This document shows positions 44,580-53,497 of a stretch of DNA of 64,000 bases, piece by piece. Positions within the stretch are counted from its first letter, which is position 1, and each line of letters opens with the position of its first letter. Source of the DNA: Vibrio comitans (GTDB taxonomy: Bacteria > Pseudomonadota > Gammaproteobacteria > Enterobacterales > Vibrionaceae). Below the pieces are notes generated by a model. That model was given only the letters and a program-made list of their open reading frames with translations. It did no database searches and had not been told where the DNA came from. The translations under genes and the position numbers were made by a program. Location: positions 434,001 through 498,000 of the forward strand of contig AP024867.1 in the NCBI GenBank assembly GCA_024346835.1, given 5' to 3'.

Positions 44580-46064
44580 TTAGGGCTGTAGACGAATCCA
44601 TGTCGTTTTTGTTTCGGTGAATTTCTCCATTGCGTGAAGCGATTTGTCTCGCCCGTTACCACTCATCTTGAAGCCACCAAACGGAACAGTCATGTCCCCT
44701 TCGTTGTAGTTGTTCACCCAAACTGAACCAGCTTGAAGCTTTTTCGCGACACGGTGAACGCGATTAATGCTGTCACTCCAAAGTGCTGCACCTAGGCCAT
44801 ATTGAGAGTCATTTGCTATTTCAATAGCTTCTTGCTCTGTGCTGAATGGAATGACACACAAGACAGGGCCGAAGATCTCCTCCTGTGCTACTCGCATCTT
44901 GTTATTCACGTTATCCAAGATCACTGGTTCTACAAATGCACCTTGCCCGTCGACATCACCACCGCAACGCAATGTTGCGCCTGCTTCTGTGCCCAGTTCG
45001 ACATAACTCAAAACCTTGGCTTTGTGTTCTTGATCTATCAGCGCGCCCATTGAAGAAGAAGGGTCGAGAGGATCTTTGGGTTGGAAATTTTTCGCAGCTT
45101 GAATGACTTTTTCTACAAACTCGTCTTTGATGCTTTCATGTACCAGCAAACGAGTAGCGGCTACGCACACTTCACCTTGGTTATAGAAGCAACCGCCTGC
45201 AGTTTCTGCTGCTGCTCGATCTAAATCGCCACAATCTTCAAAAACGATATTGGCGTTCTTGCCACCAGCTTCAGCCCAAACACGTTTTAGGTTTGTTTCA
45301 CCAGACGCAATCATCAATTGGCCAGCTACTCGTGTAGATCCAGTGAAGGTAATACAGTCAATATCTTGATGACGGGAAAGTGCGTCACCTACTTCATGGC
45401 CAAAGCCCGTCAATACTTGAAAAATACCGTTAGGTAAACCCGCTTCTGAAGCTAATTTGCCAAGGAAGATAGCGGTTAAAGAAGACTTCTCTGAAGGTTT
45501 AAGAATGACACTGTTGCCAGCGGCAAGTGCAGGGCCTAGCTTCCAGCACGCAATCCACAGAGGAAAGTTCCAAGGAACAACCGCAGCCACGACACCAATC
45601 GCTTGATGAGAAATAAAGGCATGTACGTCTTTTTCGGTTGGAGCAACTTCGCCATACACCTTGTCGATTGCTTCTGCATACCAACGTAGTGCATTTGCGG
45701 CACCAGGAATATCGGTAGAGGAACTGTGAGCAATAGGTTTGCCCGTATCTAGGGTTTCAAGTAGAGCGAGTTCATCGTTGTGCGCGTCAATGAGATCGGC
45801 AAATTTGTTCAGGACGGATTTTCTATGGGAAGGAGCACTATCACTCCACTCTCCTTGTTTGAATGCGCGACGAGCACATCCTACGGCTAATTCTACGTCG
45901 TCAGATTGACAGCGAGCGATGTCTGTAATGATGTCATCTGTTGCTGGGTTAATTACTGCTAAACGTTCACCACAGATCGCTTCGGTAAACTCGCCATTGA
46001 TGTAGGCTCTGCCTTCAATAGTTAGGCTTTGTTGCAGTTCTAACCAATCAGATTTAAGTTTCAT
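44580..46064 (-). CDS. puuC: Gamma-glutamyl-gamma-aminobutyraldehyde dehydrogenase
   Basis: I start at ATG 46064 (MKLKSDWLELQQ), preceded by GGAGAG, giving 494 residues as in E. coli PuuC; the frame extends 25 codons into the end of puuR. Catalytic Cys is in NQGEVCVAATRLLV (about 302), Glu in AEAGGKNANIVFEDC (about 268), and the fold motif is TFTGSTRVAGQLM. It oxidises the gamma-glutamyl aldehyde to gamma-glutamyl-GABA with NAD(P). Confidence 0.93.
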   Translation of the reverse strand: MKLKSDWLELQQSLTIEGRAYINGEFTEAICGERLAVINPATDDIITDIARCQSDDVELAVGCARRAFKQGEWSDSAPSHRKSVLNKFADLIDAHNDELALLETLDTGKPIAHSSSTDIPGAANALRWYAEAIDKVYGEVAPTEKDVHAFISHQAIGVVAAVVPWNFPLWIACWKLGPALAAGNSVILKPSEKSSLTAIFLGKLASEAGLPNGIFQVLTGFGHEVGDALSRHQDIDCITFTGSTRVAGQLMIASGETNLKRVWAEAGGKNANIVFEDCGDLDRAAAETAGGCFYNQGEVCVAATRLLVHESIKDEFVEKVIQAAKNFQPKDPLDPSSSMGALIDQEHKAKVLSYVELGTEAGATLRCGGDVDGQGAFVEPVILDNVNNKMRVAQEEIFGPVLCVIPFSTEQEAIEIANDSQYGLGAALWSDSINRVHRVAKKLQAGSVWVNNYNEGDMTVPFGGFKMSGNGRDKSLHAMEKFTETKTTWIRLQP

Positions 46065-46099
46065 ACACTCTCCTTGTTTATCACAACAAGGAAAGCCCA

Positions 46100-46657
46100 C
46101 TAGAATGTGGTTGGCGTATGCGCACTTATCATTCTGCAAGCCTTGCCTGTGTGATTTATAAATTTATGAGGCACAGTAGTGTCTATGACATAAGACTCAC
46201 CGGCCTTGATGATGTAAGAATTGCCTTGGTATTCCAGCGTAATTTCGCCTTCTAATACCGTGCCAACCTCTTCACCCTCATGTTTTATTTCATCCGTACC
46301 TGTGGTGCTTTGTGGGGCGTATTCTTCAATTAGAAAACCGATCACCTGTTTCTTTGAGCCGTTGGTGACAAGCTTCATTGATACTGTATCGCTGCCCATT
46401 TCAACCAGTTCATCTGGCTTAAAGACCACTTTTTCTTCCGTTTTCCCTGCTTGGTCAAACGTAAAAAACTCTGATAAAGACAGTGAAAATACATTCACTA
46501 TTTTTTGTAAAGAACTCACAGAAGGACTGACTTTGGCATTCTCTATAGATGAGATTGCGCTATGCGTTATCCCTGCTTTTTCTGCTAGTTCCCTTTGTGA
46601 CAATCCATGCTGTTTTCGCAACTGAACAATATTTTGACCAATCAGTTGGTTGTCCAT
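46100..46657 (-). CDS. puuR: Polyamine-pathway repressor, HTH plus cupin
   Basis: A 185-residue regulator: XRE-type helix-turn-helix (about 9-62, LRKQHGLSQRELAEKAGITHSAISSIENAK) and a C-terminal cupin (about 110-180, TVLEGEITLEYQGNSYIIKAGESYVID). This is the PuuR architecture; PuuR represses puu genes and is released by putrescine. Located between puuD and puuC in the operon it controls. Two likely operators lie in the puuD-puuA gap. Confidence 0.9.
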   Translation of the reverse strand: MDNQLIGQNIVQLRKQHGLSQRELAEKAGITHSAISSIENAKVSPSVSSLQKIVNVFSLSLSEFFTFDQAGKTEEKVVFKPDELVEMGSDTVSMKLVTNGSKKQVIGFLIEEYAPQSTTGTDEIKHEGEEVGTVLEGEITLEYQGNSYIIKAGESYVIDTTVPHKFINHTGKACRMISAHTPTTF

Positions 46658-46670
46658 TGATAAAGCTCCT

Positions 46671-47420
46671 TTAAGAGTTAGAAGCCTCCATCATAAATTC
46701 TTTGAACAAGATCTTAGAGAAATGATTACTTGTTGCTTGCCATTCAGGGTGCCATTGCACCCCAACAAAGAACCTTTGATCTGGGAGGCTGAAGGCTTCG
46801 ATGAGACCATCTGGGGCTGTTGCCTCTACTGCTAAGGTAGGTGCTAACGTTTTGACCCCTTGATTGTGAAGAGTGTTCACATCGAAACTTTGCGTATTTT
46901 GCCAATTGTATTGAGATAACCAGCCTTCAAACTTACTGTTTTCTTGCACCAATACAGGATGAGACGGTGCGTATTTCTCAGAAAAATCATCAGTTTGGCT
47001 TTCTCTATGATCATTATAACCAGATTCATGCACTGCAGGGGTTAAAGTTCCACCAAGTGCTACATTCATTTCTTGAAAACCACGACATATTCCCAGACAC
47101 GGAATATCTCTATCTACTGCATGGCGAAGTAAAGAGATTGAAATCTCATCTCTCGCTTCATCCGTTTTAAGCTCGACGTGCTCTGCACCATAACGATGTG
47201 GAGCAACATTTGAATGACTACCAGGGAATAGAAAACCATCGCATACATCCAACATCACCTTGAGGTCATCCGAAGTGGTTCGTGGTGATATAACGATAGG
47301 TAATCCGCCAAAATCAGTGACTGCATCTAGGTAGAACTCATTCACAGCTTGTATTTGATAGCCCCCAAGAGACTTGCTGCAACTGACAACACCGATAATT
47401 GGTTTACGAGAGTCTGACAT
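46671..47420 (-). CDS. puuD: Gamma-glutamyl-GABA hydrolase
   Basis: I start at ATG 47420 (MSDSRKPIIGVV), giving 249 residues. It is a class I glutamine-amidotransferase-like hydrolase: nucleophile Cys112 in PCLGICRGFQEMNV, and His224/Glu226 in VQWHPEWQA complete the triad. It splits gamma-glutamyl-GABA to glutamate and GABA. First gene of the minus-strand polyamine operon, divergent from puuA. Confidence 0.93.
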   Translation of the reverse strand: MSDSRKPIIGVVSCSKSLGGYQIQAVNEFYLDAVTDFGGLPIVISPRTTSDDLKVMLDVCDGFLFPGSHSNVAPHRYGAEHVELKTDEARDEISISLLRHAVDRDIPCLGICRGFQEMNVALGGTLTPAVHESGYNDHRESQTDDFSEKYAPSHPVLVQENSKFEGWLSQYNWQNTQSFDVNTLHNQGVKTLAPTLAVEATAPDGLIEAFSLPDQRFFVGVQWHPEWQATSNHFSKILFKEFMMEASNS

Positions 47421-47462
47421 AGCCATTCCGTGCAAGATTTATTTAACACTCACATTACATAT

Positions 47463-47480
47463 GGTCATTAATTCGAGCAA
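47463..47480. promoter_or_regulatory. Probable PuuR operator 1
   Basis: GGTCATTAATTCGAGCAA, 43 bases upstream of puuD. It is identical at 15 of 18 positions to the copy at 47551. Confidence 0.6.
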
Positions 47481-47550
47481 CCAAATTGGTAGATATATTT
47501 AACAAAGCGTGACTAATGTCTGTTTTTTATGCGCAAAATGAATGAAATCC

Positions 47551-47568
47551 GGTCATTATATTGAGCAA
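47551..47568. promoter_or_regulatory. Probable PuuR operator 2
   Basis: GGTCATTATATTGAGCAA. Its core TCATTATATT equals the reverse complement of the centre of the E. coli PuuR box (about 11/15 over the box). It starts 88 bases after copy 1. Confidence 0.65.
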
Positions 47569-47752
47569 GAAGCGTTCTGGTGTTAATAATAAGTTAAGAA
47601 AAACGAACATCAAATCGCATGAGAAATGCCTAGATATTCATTTAAGTGATTGAATATAGGTTAATTATTCATGCAATCAATTGCTAAAAATGCGTATTTT
47701 AACAATTTTAATATTTTGCACACGTTTGGTAATGAATTACTGGAGAGTTAAA

Positions 47753-49096
47753 ATGGAATGGTTTCAACAGGAAGTTAAAAATTTTCGACAAAATTGGCCA
47801 AATATAGCGTTTATCGACCTTATTTTTACCGACATCAACGGAACGCCAAGAGGAAAACGCATTCCTGCAGAAGCTCTAGAGAAGGTGGGTAAAGGAATCG
47901 CACTGCCTCTGTCTACTATTACTCTCGATACCAAAGGAAATGTAGTTGAGTCAGCCGGATTAGGTGAAGAGCTTGGCGAGCCCGACAATATTTGCTTTCC
48001 TGTTCCAGCCTCTTTAACGCCAACAGCGCGAGAGAATACAGGCCAAGTGCTTCTGACTATGATGGACGATTCTGCTACTCAGCCCAGCCCTCTCTTTATT
48101 CGCAACATCCTTGAAAAACAACTCAAACAACTGAAAGACAACAACCAATATCCTTGCATGGCTTTTGAGCTTGAATTCTATTTAGTTGATAAACAACGAA
48201 CCAAAACTGGTGAGCTGCTTAAGGCAATGAACCCTGCCAAGAATATCCGAGAAAAGAATACTGAAGTCTATGATGTAGACGGTCTCGATGACTATGATGG
48301 TTTTCTAACCGACCTAAATACCCTAGCCAAAGCGCAAGGCCTAAATACCTCTGGCGCGCTGTCTGAATCTGCACCAGGGCAATTTGAAATCAACTTCAAC
48401 CATTCCCAGGATGTGCTTCGATCATGCGATGAGATCATCATTGCTAAGCGCTTGATTCGTCAGGTCGCAACTCAGCACAACTTTGATGCCACATTTATGG
48501 CCAAGCCTTTCGCTGATGAAGCAGGTAGCGGCATGCATGCTCATATCAGCCTTCTTGATTCAGACAATAACAATCTGTTTAGCCAAGACAATGGCGAAGC
48601 AAGCCCTCTTTTCTATCAAACAATGACGGCAATGCTGGCTCAATCGGCCGGTTCTATCGGTTTAATTTGCCCCAACGTAAATTCATACCGCCGTTTCGTA
48701 CCCGGAGCCTATGTGCCAACAAAGGCTGACTGGGGAACAAATCACAGAGGCGTGTCTTTCCGCGTGCCACTGAGTGACCCAAAGAATCGTCGAATTGAGC
48801 ACCGCATTGCTGGTGCTGACGTTAACCCTTATATCCTTGCTGCCGTAGTGCTGTCTTCAGTATTAGCGAGTGACCAATACACGCAAGAGCAATGTCCACC
48901 TGCTCTTAATGAAGAGGCGGCTGAACTACCTAGACGTATGTTCGAAGCCTTGAATTTACTTGAAGTCAGTGAACTCTCTCAGTTTATCTCGAAGGAGTTC
49001 ATCGGTTTGTATCTAGCCTGCAAGCATAGCGAGTTAGCCGAATTTGAGCGTGCTATTACCACGACCGAAATCGACTGGATGCTACATACGGCTTAA
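47753..49096 (+). CDS. puuA: Gamma-glutamylputrescine synthetase
   Basis: I start at ATG 47753 (MEWFQQEVKNFRQNWP), with a GGAGAG site, giving 447 residues. It has a glutamine-synthetase fold: catalytic-domain signatures AFELEFYLVD (about 130), PGQFEINFNHS (about 206), GSGMHAHISLL (about 258) and NRRIEHRIAGADVNPY (about 340). It ligates glutamate to putrescine with ATP, the entry step of the Puu pathway. Divergent from puuD and followed after 15 bases by an NhaC-type antiporter. Confidence 0.93.
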   Translation: MEWFQQEVKNFRQNWPNIAFIDLIFTDINGTPRGKRIPAEALEKVGKGIALPLSTITLDTKGNVVESAGLGEELGEPDNICFPVPASLTPTARENTGQVLLTMMDDSATQPSPLFIRNILEKQLKQLKDNNQYPCMAFELEFYLVDKQRTKTGELLKAMNPAKNIREKNTEVYDVDGLDDYDGFLTDLNTLAKAQGLNTSGALSESAPGQFEINFNHSQDVLRSCDEIIIAKRLIRQVATQHNFDATFMAKPFADEAGSGMHAHISLLDSDNNNLFSQDNGEASPLFYQTMTAMLAQSAGSIGLICPNVNSYRRFVPGAYVPTKADWGTNHRGVSFRVPLSDPKNRRIEHRIAGADVNPYILAAVVLSSVLASDQYTQEQCPPALNEEAAELPRRMFEALNLLEVSELSQFISKEFIGLYLACKHSELAEFERAITTTEIDWMLHTA

Positions 49097-49111
49097 TAAA
49101 GGAACTATTAC

Positions 49112-50587
49112 ATGAATACACAGACCAAGACGATGCCACCATCGTTGAAAATCACCAGTAAACACACTTTTATCACTATCTTTTCAATAGCGGTTTTCCT
49201 CCTTTTTATCTCAATTGGTTTAAATCATGCTGAGGGGGAAGCGTACGGATGGATAGGCCTATTACCAACAGGGCTTGTACTGCTCTTTGCACTGACTACC
49301 CACCGTACGGTTGAAGCACTTTTCACTGGTGCTATCGCTGGGGTACTACTGCTTAACCCAACTCAAGCTGTGGAAGAAATTGTTGGCATCTCAATGGATG
49401 TAATGATGGATGAAACCATCGCATGGATCATTCTAGTCTGTGGTCTGATGGGCGGGTTAATCGCAATCCTTGAAAAGGGTGGCAGTATCCTTAGCTTTTC
49501 CGATATGTTGGTCACTAAAGTGAAGAGTCGTAAGCAATCAATGCTGATGACATTCGCTCTTGGTATCTTGATCTTCATCGATGACTATCTCAATGCGATT
49601 GCTATCTCCTCTTCGATGAAGAAGGTGACCGACGGTTACAATATCTCACGTGAAAAACTTTCTTATCTTGTGGATTCAACCGCAGCACCTATCTGTATCC
49701 TAGTACCTATCTCTACATGGGCGATATTCTTTAGTTCTCTGCTTGAAGCAAATGGTGTAGCGGAAGCCGGCGAAGGTATTAAAGCCTACATCCAAGCGAT
49801 TCCTTACATGGCTTACGGCTGGGTAACGTTGGCGATTGTACTGCTAGTAGCTCTTGAGAAAGTGCCAGATCTTGGGCCAATGAAGGCTGCTGAAAAACGT
49901 GCAAAAGGCGGACAAGTACAACCTGATGACTCTGTAGAGATGGACTTAGGTTCTGATATTGCTTCACACACAAACCCTACAATGGGCCTAATCAACTTCT
50001 TGCTACCTATGGTCGTGCTAGTGGGAGCGAGCTGGTACTTTGGCATTGACCTATTAGCGGGTGTATTCGTAGCGATCATCTTTACCGTGTGCTTCTATGG
50101 CGTGCAAAACCTAATCTCTATGAACTCTATGTTTGATGCTATCTATGATGGTATCAAGGTGATGCTACTGCCACTAGCAACCGTTATCGGTGGTTTCATG
50201 TTGAAAAACGTCAATGATTCATTGGGCGTAACTCAGTATGTTATCGAAACGGTAAGCCCGCTGCTTTCTGCACAGTACTTCCCTGCAATTATCTTTATGA
50301 TTACTGGCGCACTGGTATTTGCAACAGCGTCTTCTTGGGGTGTGTTTGCTGTCGCTATGCCTATCGTCCTACCTCTAGGCGAGCAACTAGGTGTACCTCT
50401 TCACCTAACGGTAGCTGCATTGCTTTCTGCATCTGCTGCGGGTAGTCACTCATGTTTCTTCAGTGACTCAACCGTACTATCGGCACAAGGTTCAGGTGTT
50501 ACAGCAATGCAGCATGCGAGAACCCAGTTCCCATACGCACTGATTGGTATTGTAGCGACTTGTATCTTCTTCTTAGTTGTCGCTTAA
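49112..50587 (+). CDS. NhaC-family antiporter, likely part of polyamine operon
   Basis: A 491-residue membrane protein with about twelve hydrophobic segments. NhaC-family signatures include DDYLNAIAISSSMKKVTD (about 168-185), VDSTAAPICILVPISTWAIF (about 191-210) and CFFSDSTVLSAQGSGVTAMQHA (about 450). Family members exchange Na+ or organic ions for protons. Because no PuuP importer is seen and the gene follows puuA by 15 bases, it may move a polyamine or amino acid rather than only Na+ (inference). Confidence 0.82.
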   Translation: MNTQTKTMPPSLKITSKHTFITIFSIAVFLLFISIGLNHAEGEAYGWIGLLPTGLVLLFALTTHRTVEALFTGAIAGVLLLNPTQAVEEIVGISMDVMMDETIAWIILVCGLMGGLIAILEKGGSILSFSDMLVTKVKSRKQSMLMTFALGILIFIDDYLNAIAISSSMKKVTDGYNISREKLSYLVDSTAAPICILVPISTWAIFFSSLLEANGVAEAGEGIKAYIQAIPYMAYGWVTLAIVLLVALEKVPDLGPMKAAEKRAKGGQVQPDDSVEMDLGSDIASHTNPTMGLINFLLPMVVLVGASWYFGIDLLAGVFVAIIFTVCFYGVQNLISMNSMFDAIYDGIKVMLLPLATVIGGFMLKNVNDSLGVTQYVIETVSPLLSAQYFPAIIFMITGALVFATASSWGVFAVAMPIVLPLGEQLGVPLHLTVAALLSASAAGSHSCFFSDSTVLSAQGSGVTAMQHARTQFPYALIGIVATCIFFLVVA

Positions 50588-50601
50588 ACACTCTAATCTA
50601 A

Positions 50602-50635
50602 TAAAAAAACAGAGGCCCGTTAGCCTCTGTTTTTC
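50602..50635. terminator. Bidirectional terminator
   Basis: AAACAGAGGC / GCCTCTGTTT with a six-base loop and A/T tracts on both sides, between the antiporter and the convergent GNAT gene. Confidence 0.9.
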
Positions 50636-51216
50636 TATTTTTGCAAATACTGCTGCCGGGTCATGCCATAGTGCAAGCGATCATCAAAGCCATTATCTAA
50701 CTTGTAGTAATCCTTTTGCACGCCCTCTCGCTCAAAGCCATTTTTCTCTAGGGTGCGATACGAGCCAACATTGGTGGCATAGCAATCCGCACACACTTTA
50801 TGCGCTCCTAGAACCTCAAATGCCATTTGAGTAAAGAACTGACAAGCTGCCGTAGCTATGCCCTGCTTCCATGCGTGTTCTGAAAGCTGATAACCAATCT
50901 CATAACTCCCCTCCAAAAACATCACGCTTGTTACAGCAGCCATTCCCATATAACGCTGATCGTTATCACGGATAATACCAATGATGTTGTCAGGGTAAGT
51001 CTGACTCTCAATAGCCTGCCTAGTATTCTCAATCATTGGCCCAAAATAGCCTTCGTACATCTCCACTGGCGCTGGAGCAAAAAACAAATACTCAGTCACT
51101 TTTGGGTTATCTAACATTGCAATAATATCTTGCAGATCTGGTTTTTGAATGAGTTGCATGGTTAGCTGTGACGTAAGGGGGACACGCTCACCCTTGAGGA
51201 ATTGTTGTATAGACAT
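50635..51216 (-). CDS. GNAT-family acetyltransferase (RimJ/RimL type)
   Basis: I start at ATG 51216 (MSIQQFLKGERVPL), giving 193 residues. Acetyl-CoA binding is seen at ELSEHAWKQGIATAACQFF-like sequence (QLSEHAWKQGIATAAC, about 122-137), followed by VCADCYATNVGSYRTLEKNGFEREGVQKDYY, the RimJ/RimL signature. It could acetylate a protein N-terminus or a small amine. It converges on the antiporter gene. Confidence 0.87.
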   Translation of the reverse strand: MSIQQFLKGERVPLTSQLTMQLIQKPDLQDIIAMLDNPKVTEYLFFAPAPVEMYEGYFGPMIENTRQAIESQTYPDNIIGIIRDNDQRYMGMAAVTSVMFLEGSYEIGYQLSEHAWKQGIATAACQFFTQMAFEVLGAHKVCADCYATNVGSYRTLEKNGFEREGVQKDYYKLDNGFDDRLHYGMTRQQYLQK

Positions 51217-51517
51217 TGTTATTGCTCTTTTATCATGATTTATCACAGTCTAAATGAAGTGGAGACTATCGTCATCTTGGAGAACTAACAATGCTTTATT
51301 GAAGGTTGAAAACGTCATAATCAACCCATTGTTCAGCAACTAATTTCCTACTAGATCGTGTTTATAACCCCTTGAACTTACGGTAAAAGACCCTAATGTT
51401 ACCCCTAGTCATCAATGCCTGTATATTTGGACAAAACAATGACAAAAGAAAGGGAACTTTCTTTTAGATTTTCCATCTATCTATTTATTCAAATGCTCGC
51501 TTTAAGGAACATCACAC
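51217..51517. other. 301-base promoter region of the moxR operon
   Basis: No gene. At 51444-51465 AAAAGAAAG / CTTTCTTTT form a perfect 9-bp stem closed by a GGAA (GNRA-type) tetraloop, about 50 bases before the moxR ATG and so probably in its leader RNA. Otherwise AT-rich promoter-like sequence. Confidence 0.4.
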
Positions 51518-52474
51518 ATGCCAGCGCAGTCATTCCAGCAACTACAACGCTATCTAGAATCTCAAGTTATTGGTCAAGACAACCTCGTTAAGCAACTGCT
51601 CGTTGCGCTACTGGCCGATGGTCATATATTGGTGGAAGGGCCTCCAGGTCTTGCAAAAACACGTGCTGTAAAGTCACTCGCAGACTGCATTGAAGGAAGC
51701 TTTCATCGGATTCAGTTCACGCCCGACCTTCTTCCGTCTGATCTAACAGGCACAGATGTCTATCGCCCAGAAACAGGCGAATTCGAGTTTAAATCAGGGC
51801 CTATTTTTCACTCTTTAGTACTGGCCGATGAGGTCAACCGTGCACCTGCCAAGGTGCAAGCTGCCATGCTTGAAGCGATGGCGGAGAAGCAAATCAGTGT
51901 GGGTCAAACTACCTACCCTCTACCAGAACTTTTCTTGGTAATGGCGACTCAAAACCCTATCGAGCAAGAGGGTACCTATCCTCTGCCAGAGGCTCAGCTT
52001 GACCGCTTTCTACTTCATCTCGAAGTCAATTACCCTAACGCAGAGAGTGAGCTAGAGATTTTGCGCCTTAATCGAGGCGAGGCTTTAGGCGAGATTCAAC
52101 GCTTCGAAACCCCACTGTCACAGCAGGATATTTTCGAGGCTCGCCGTCAAGTTTTGTCTATTCACATGGCCGAAACCATAGAGAAATACATCATTCGCTT
52201 GATCATGGCTACACGTGATCCCCGAGCTTACAGCGATGATCTCGCAAAATGGATTGAAATGGGTGTGAGCCCGCGTGCCACCATTGCTTTAGATAGAGCA
52301 GCGCGAGCCAATGCATGGCTATCGGGCCGAGATTTTGTCAGCCCAGAAGACATCCATGCGGTAATATTCCCGGTACTACGCCACCGCCTACTGCTGACCT
52401 ACCAAGCACAGGCCGAAGGGGTTACCGGCAATGCTGTCATCGAAGAACTTCTACGAACAGTCGCATCAGCTTAA
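51518..52474 (+). CDS. MoxR-family AAA+ ATPase
   Basis: A 318-residue ATPase: Walker A GPPGLAKT (about 40-47), Walker B LVLADEVNRAP (about 104-114), sensor region MATQNPIEQEGTYPLPEAQLDRF. MoxR ATPases act as chaperones with von Willebrand A-domain proteins, exactly those encoded downstream. Start after TTTAAGGAA. The next gene begins 11 bases later. Confidence 0.95.
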   Translation: MPAQSFQQLQRYLESQVIGQDNLVKQLLVALLADGHILVEGPPGLAKTRAVKSLADCIEGSFHRIQFTPDLLPSDLTGTDVYRPETGEFEFKSGPIFHSLVLADEVNRAPAKVQAAMLEAMAEKQISVGQTTYPLPELFLVMATQNPIEQEGTYPLPEAQLDRFLLHLEVNYPNAESELEILRLNRGEALGEIQRFETPLSQQDIFEARRQVLSIHMAETIEKYIIRLIMATRDPRAYSDDLAKWIEMGVSPRATIALDRAARANAWLSGRDFVSPEDIHAVIFPVLRHRLLLTYQAQAEGVTGNAVIEELLRTVASA

Positions 52475-52485
52475 GGCCGTCACCT

Positions 52486-53487
52486 ATGTTTCCAGGCCTT
52501 AATATCCGCCACTTATTCGCGACCAAAGCCAATAACGTCAATCCACTTGAAGCGGCTATCGCTTCTGGTGAGCTGCCTATTGCCTGTAATGGTGTGACGG
52601 CCAGTGTTGAAGAGCTAAGTTTCTACCAGATCCACGGCAAACGCTGGCAGCCACCAGCGAAAAGTCTTTGGTCGCAGCTCAATGGACAACATACTAGTTC
52701 GCGCAAAGGACGAGGGATGACCTTCTCTGAAGTGCGTCAATATCAAGCGGGCGACGATGTACGTCAAATTGATTGGCGTGTAACCGCACGAACCGGGAAA
52801 GTGCATACCAAGCTGTTCACTGAAGAGCGCGAACGTCCAGTAGTGCTGTTTATTGACCTTACCGCGAGTATGTTCACTGGAACTCAACTGCTATTAAAGT
52901 CTGTGCAGCTTTGCCATCTAGCGGGGCTACTTTCTTGGATTGCTATTGGCAGCAAGGACCGAGTAGGCGCGATCATTCGATGTGGTGATACGCTGGCTGA
53001 GATCCGTCCATCTAGCTCAAAATCTGCGGTGCTTCAGTTACTCAACCGCTTGTGCGAGATTCACAATCAAGGCTTGAATATGGGAATCACTACTCAAAAG
53101 GACGAGCAGCGCGATCCCTTTCAGGCCCTAGCCAATCTTTGTCGTAAGGGCAGTGAGTTGATCTGTCTTAGTGACTTCTCGACGCTATCAGACCAAGACA
53201 TCACCTCAATAACGCAGATTGCTGCACATAACCGCGTAAGAGCCATACAAATCTACGACCCAATAGAACTTGGAGACACTCACGCCAAAGGTATTCAAGC
53301 ACTGCAAGGGAGAGATCAGGTTTTTTCCGTGAATTTATCCAGCAACAAGGCCAAAGATTCCATAAAACACGCATTCACGCATCAACAACAGCAGTTAAGC
53401 GAGCAACTGAGCCAATATGGCATTACGCTCTCGCAGGTTTCCAGCGGCTCACCGCTATTACAACAATTGCTACAGCACCCTTTTTAA
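52486..53487 (+). CDS. DUF58 protein of the MoxR/Bat operon
   Basis: I start at ATG 52486 (MFPGLNIRHLF), giving 333 residues; the open frame running further upstream overlaps moxR in another frame and is not homologous. The DUF58 core GDDVRQIDWRVTARTGKVHTKLF (about 88-110) precedes a von Willebrand-like strand VVLFIDLTASMFTG with a DxTxS metal site. It is cytoplasmic and normally pairs with MoxR. Confidence 0.92.
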   Translation: MFPGLNIRHLFATKANNVNPLEAAIASGELPIACNGVTASVEELSFYQIHGKRWQPPAKSLWSQLNGQHTSSRKGRGMTFSEVRQYQAGDDVRQIDWRVTARTGKVHTKLFTEERERPVVLFIDLTASMFTGTQLLLKSVQLCHLAGLLSWIAIGSKDRVGAIIRCGDTLAEIRPSSSKSAVLQLLNRLCEIHNQGLNMGITTQKDEQRDPFQALANLCRKGSELICLSDFSTLSDQDITSITQIAAHNRVRAIQIYDPIELGDTHAKGIQALQGRDQVFSVNLSSNKAKDSIKHAFTHQQQQLSEQLSQYGITLSQVSSGSPLLQQLLQHPF

Positions 53488-53497
53488 GTATTACTAC

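Larger units (their letters stand above)
47421..47752. promoter_or_regulatory. Divergent control region of the polyamine genes
   Basis: There is no gene in these 332 bases. Two 18-base near-repeats (listed separately) lie on the puuD side and are the probable PuuR operators. The puuA-proximal half is very AT-rich, with several possible -10 boxes, and a GGAGAG ribosome site immediately before puuA. Confidence 0.6.

Noticed and set aside
46221..46625. 134-codon plus-strand open frame opposite puuR
   Set aside because: Shadow of the HTH-cupin gene; Ser/Phe-rich translation without a motif.
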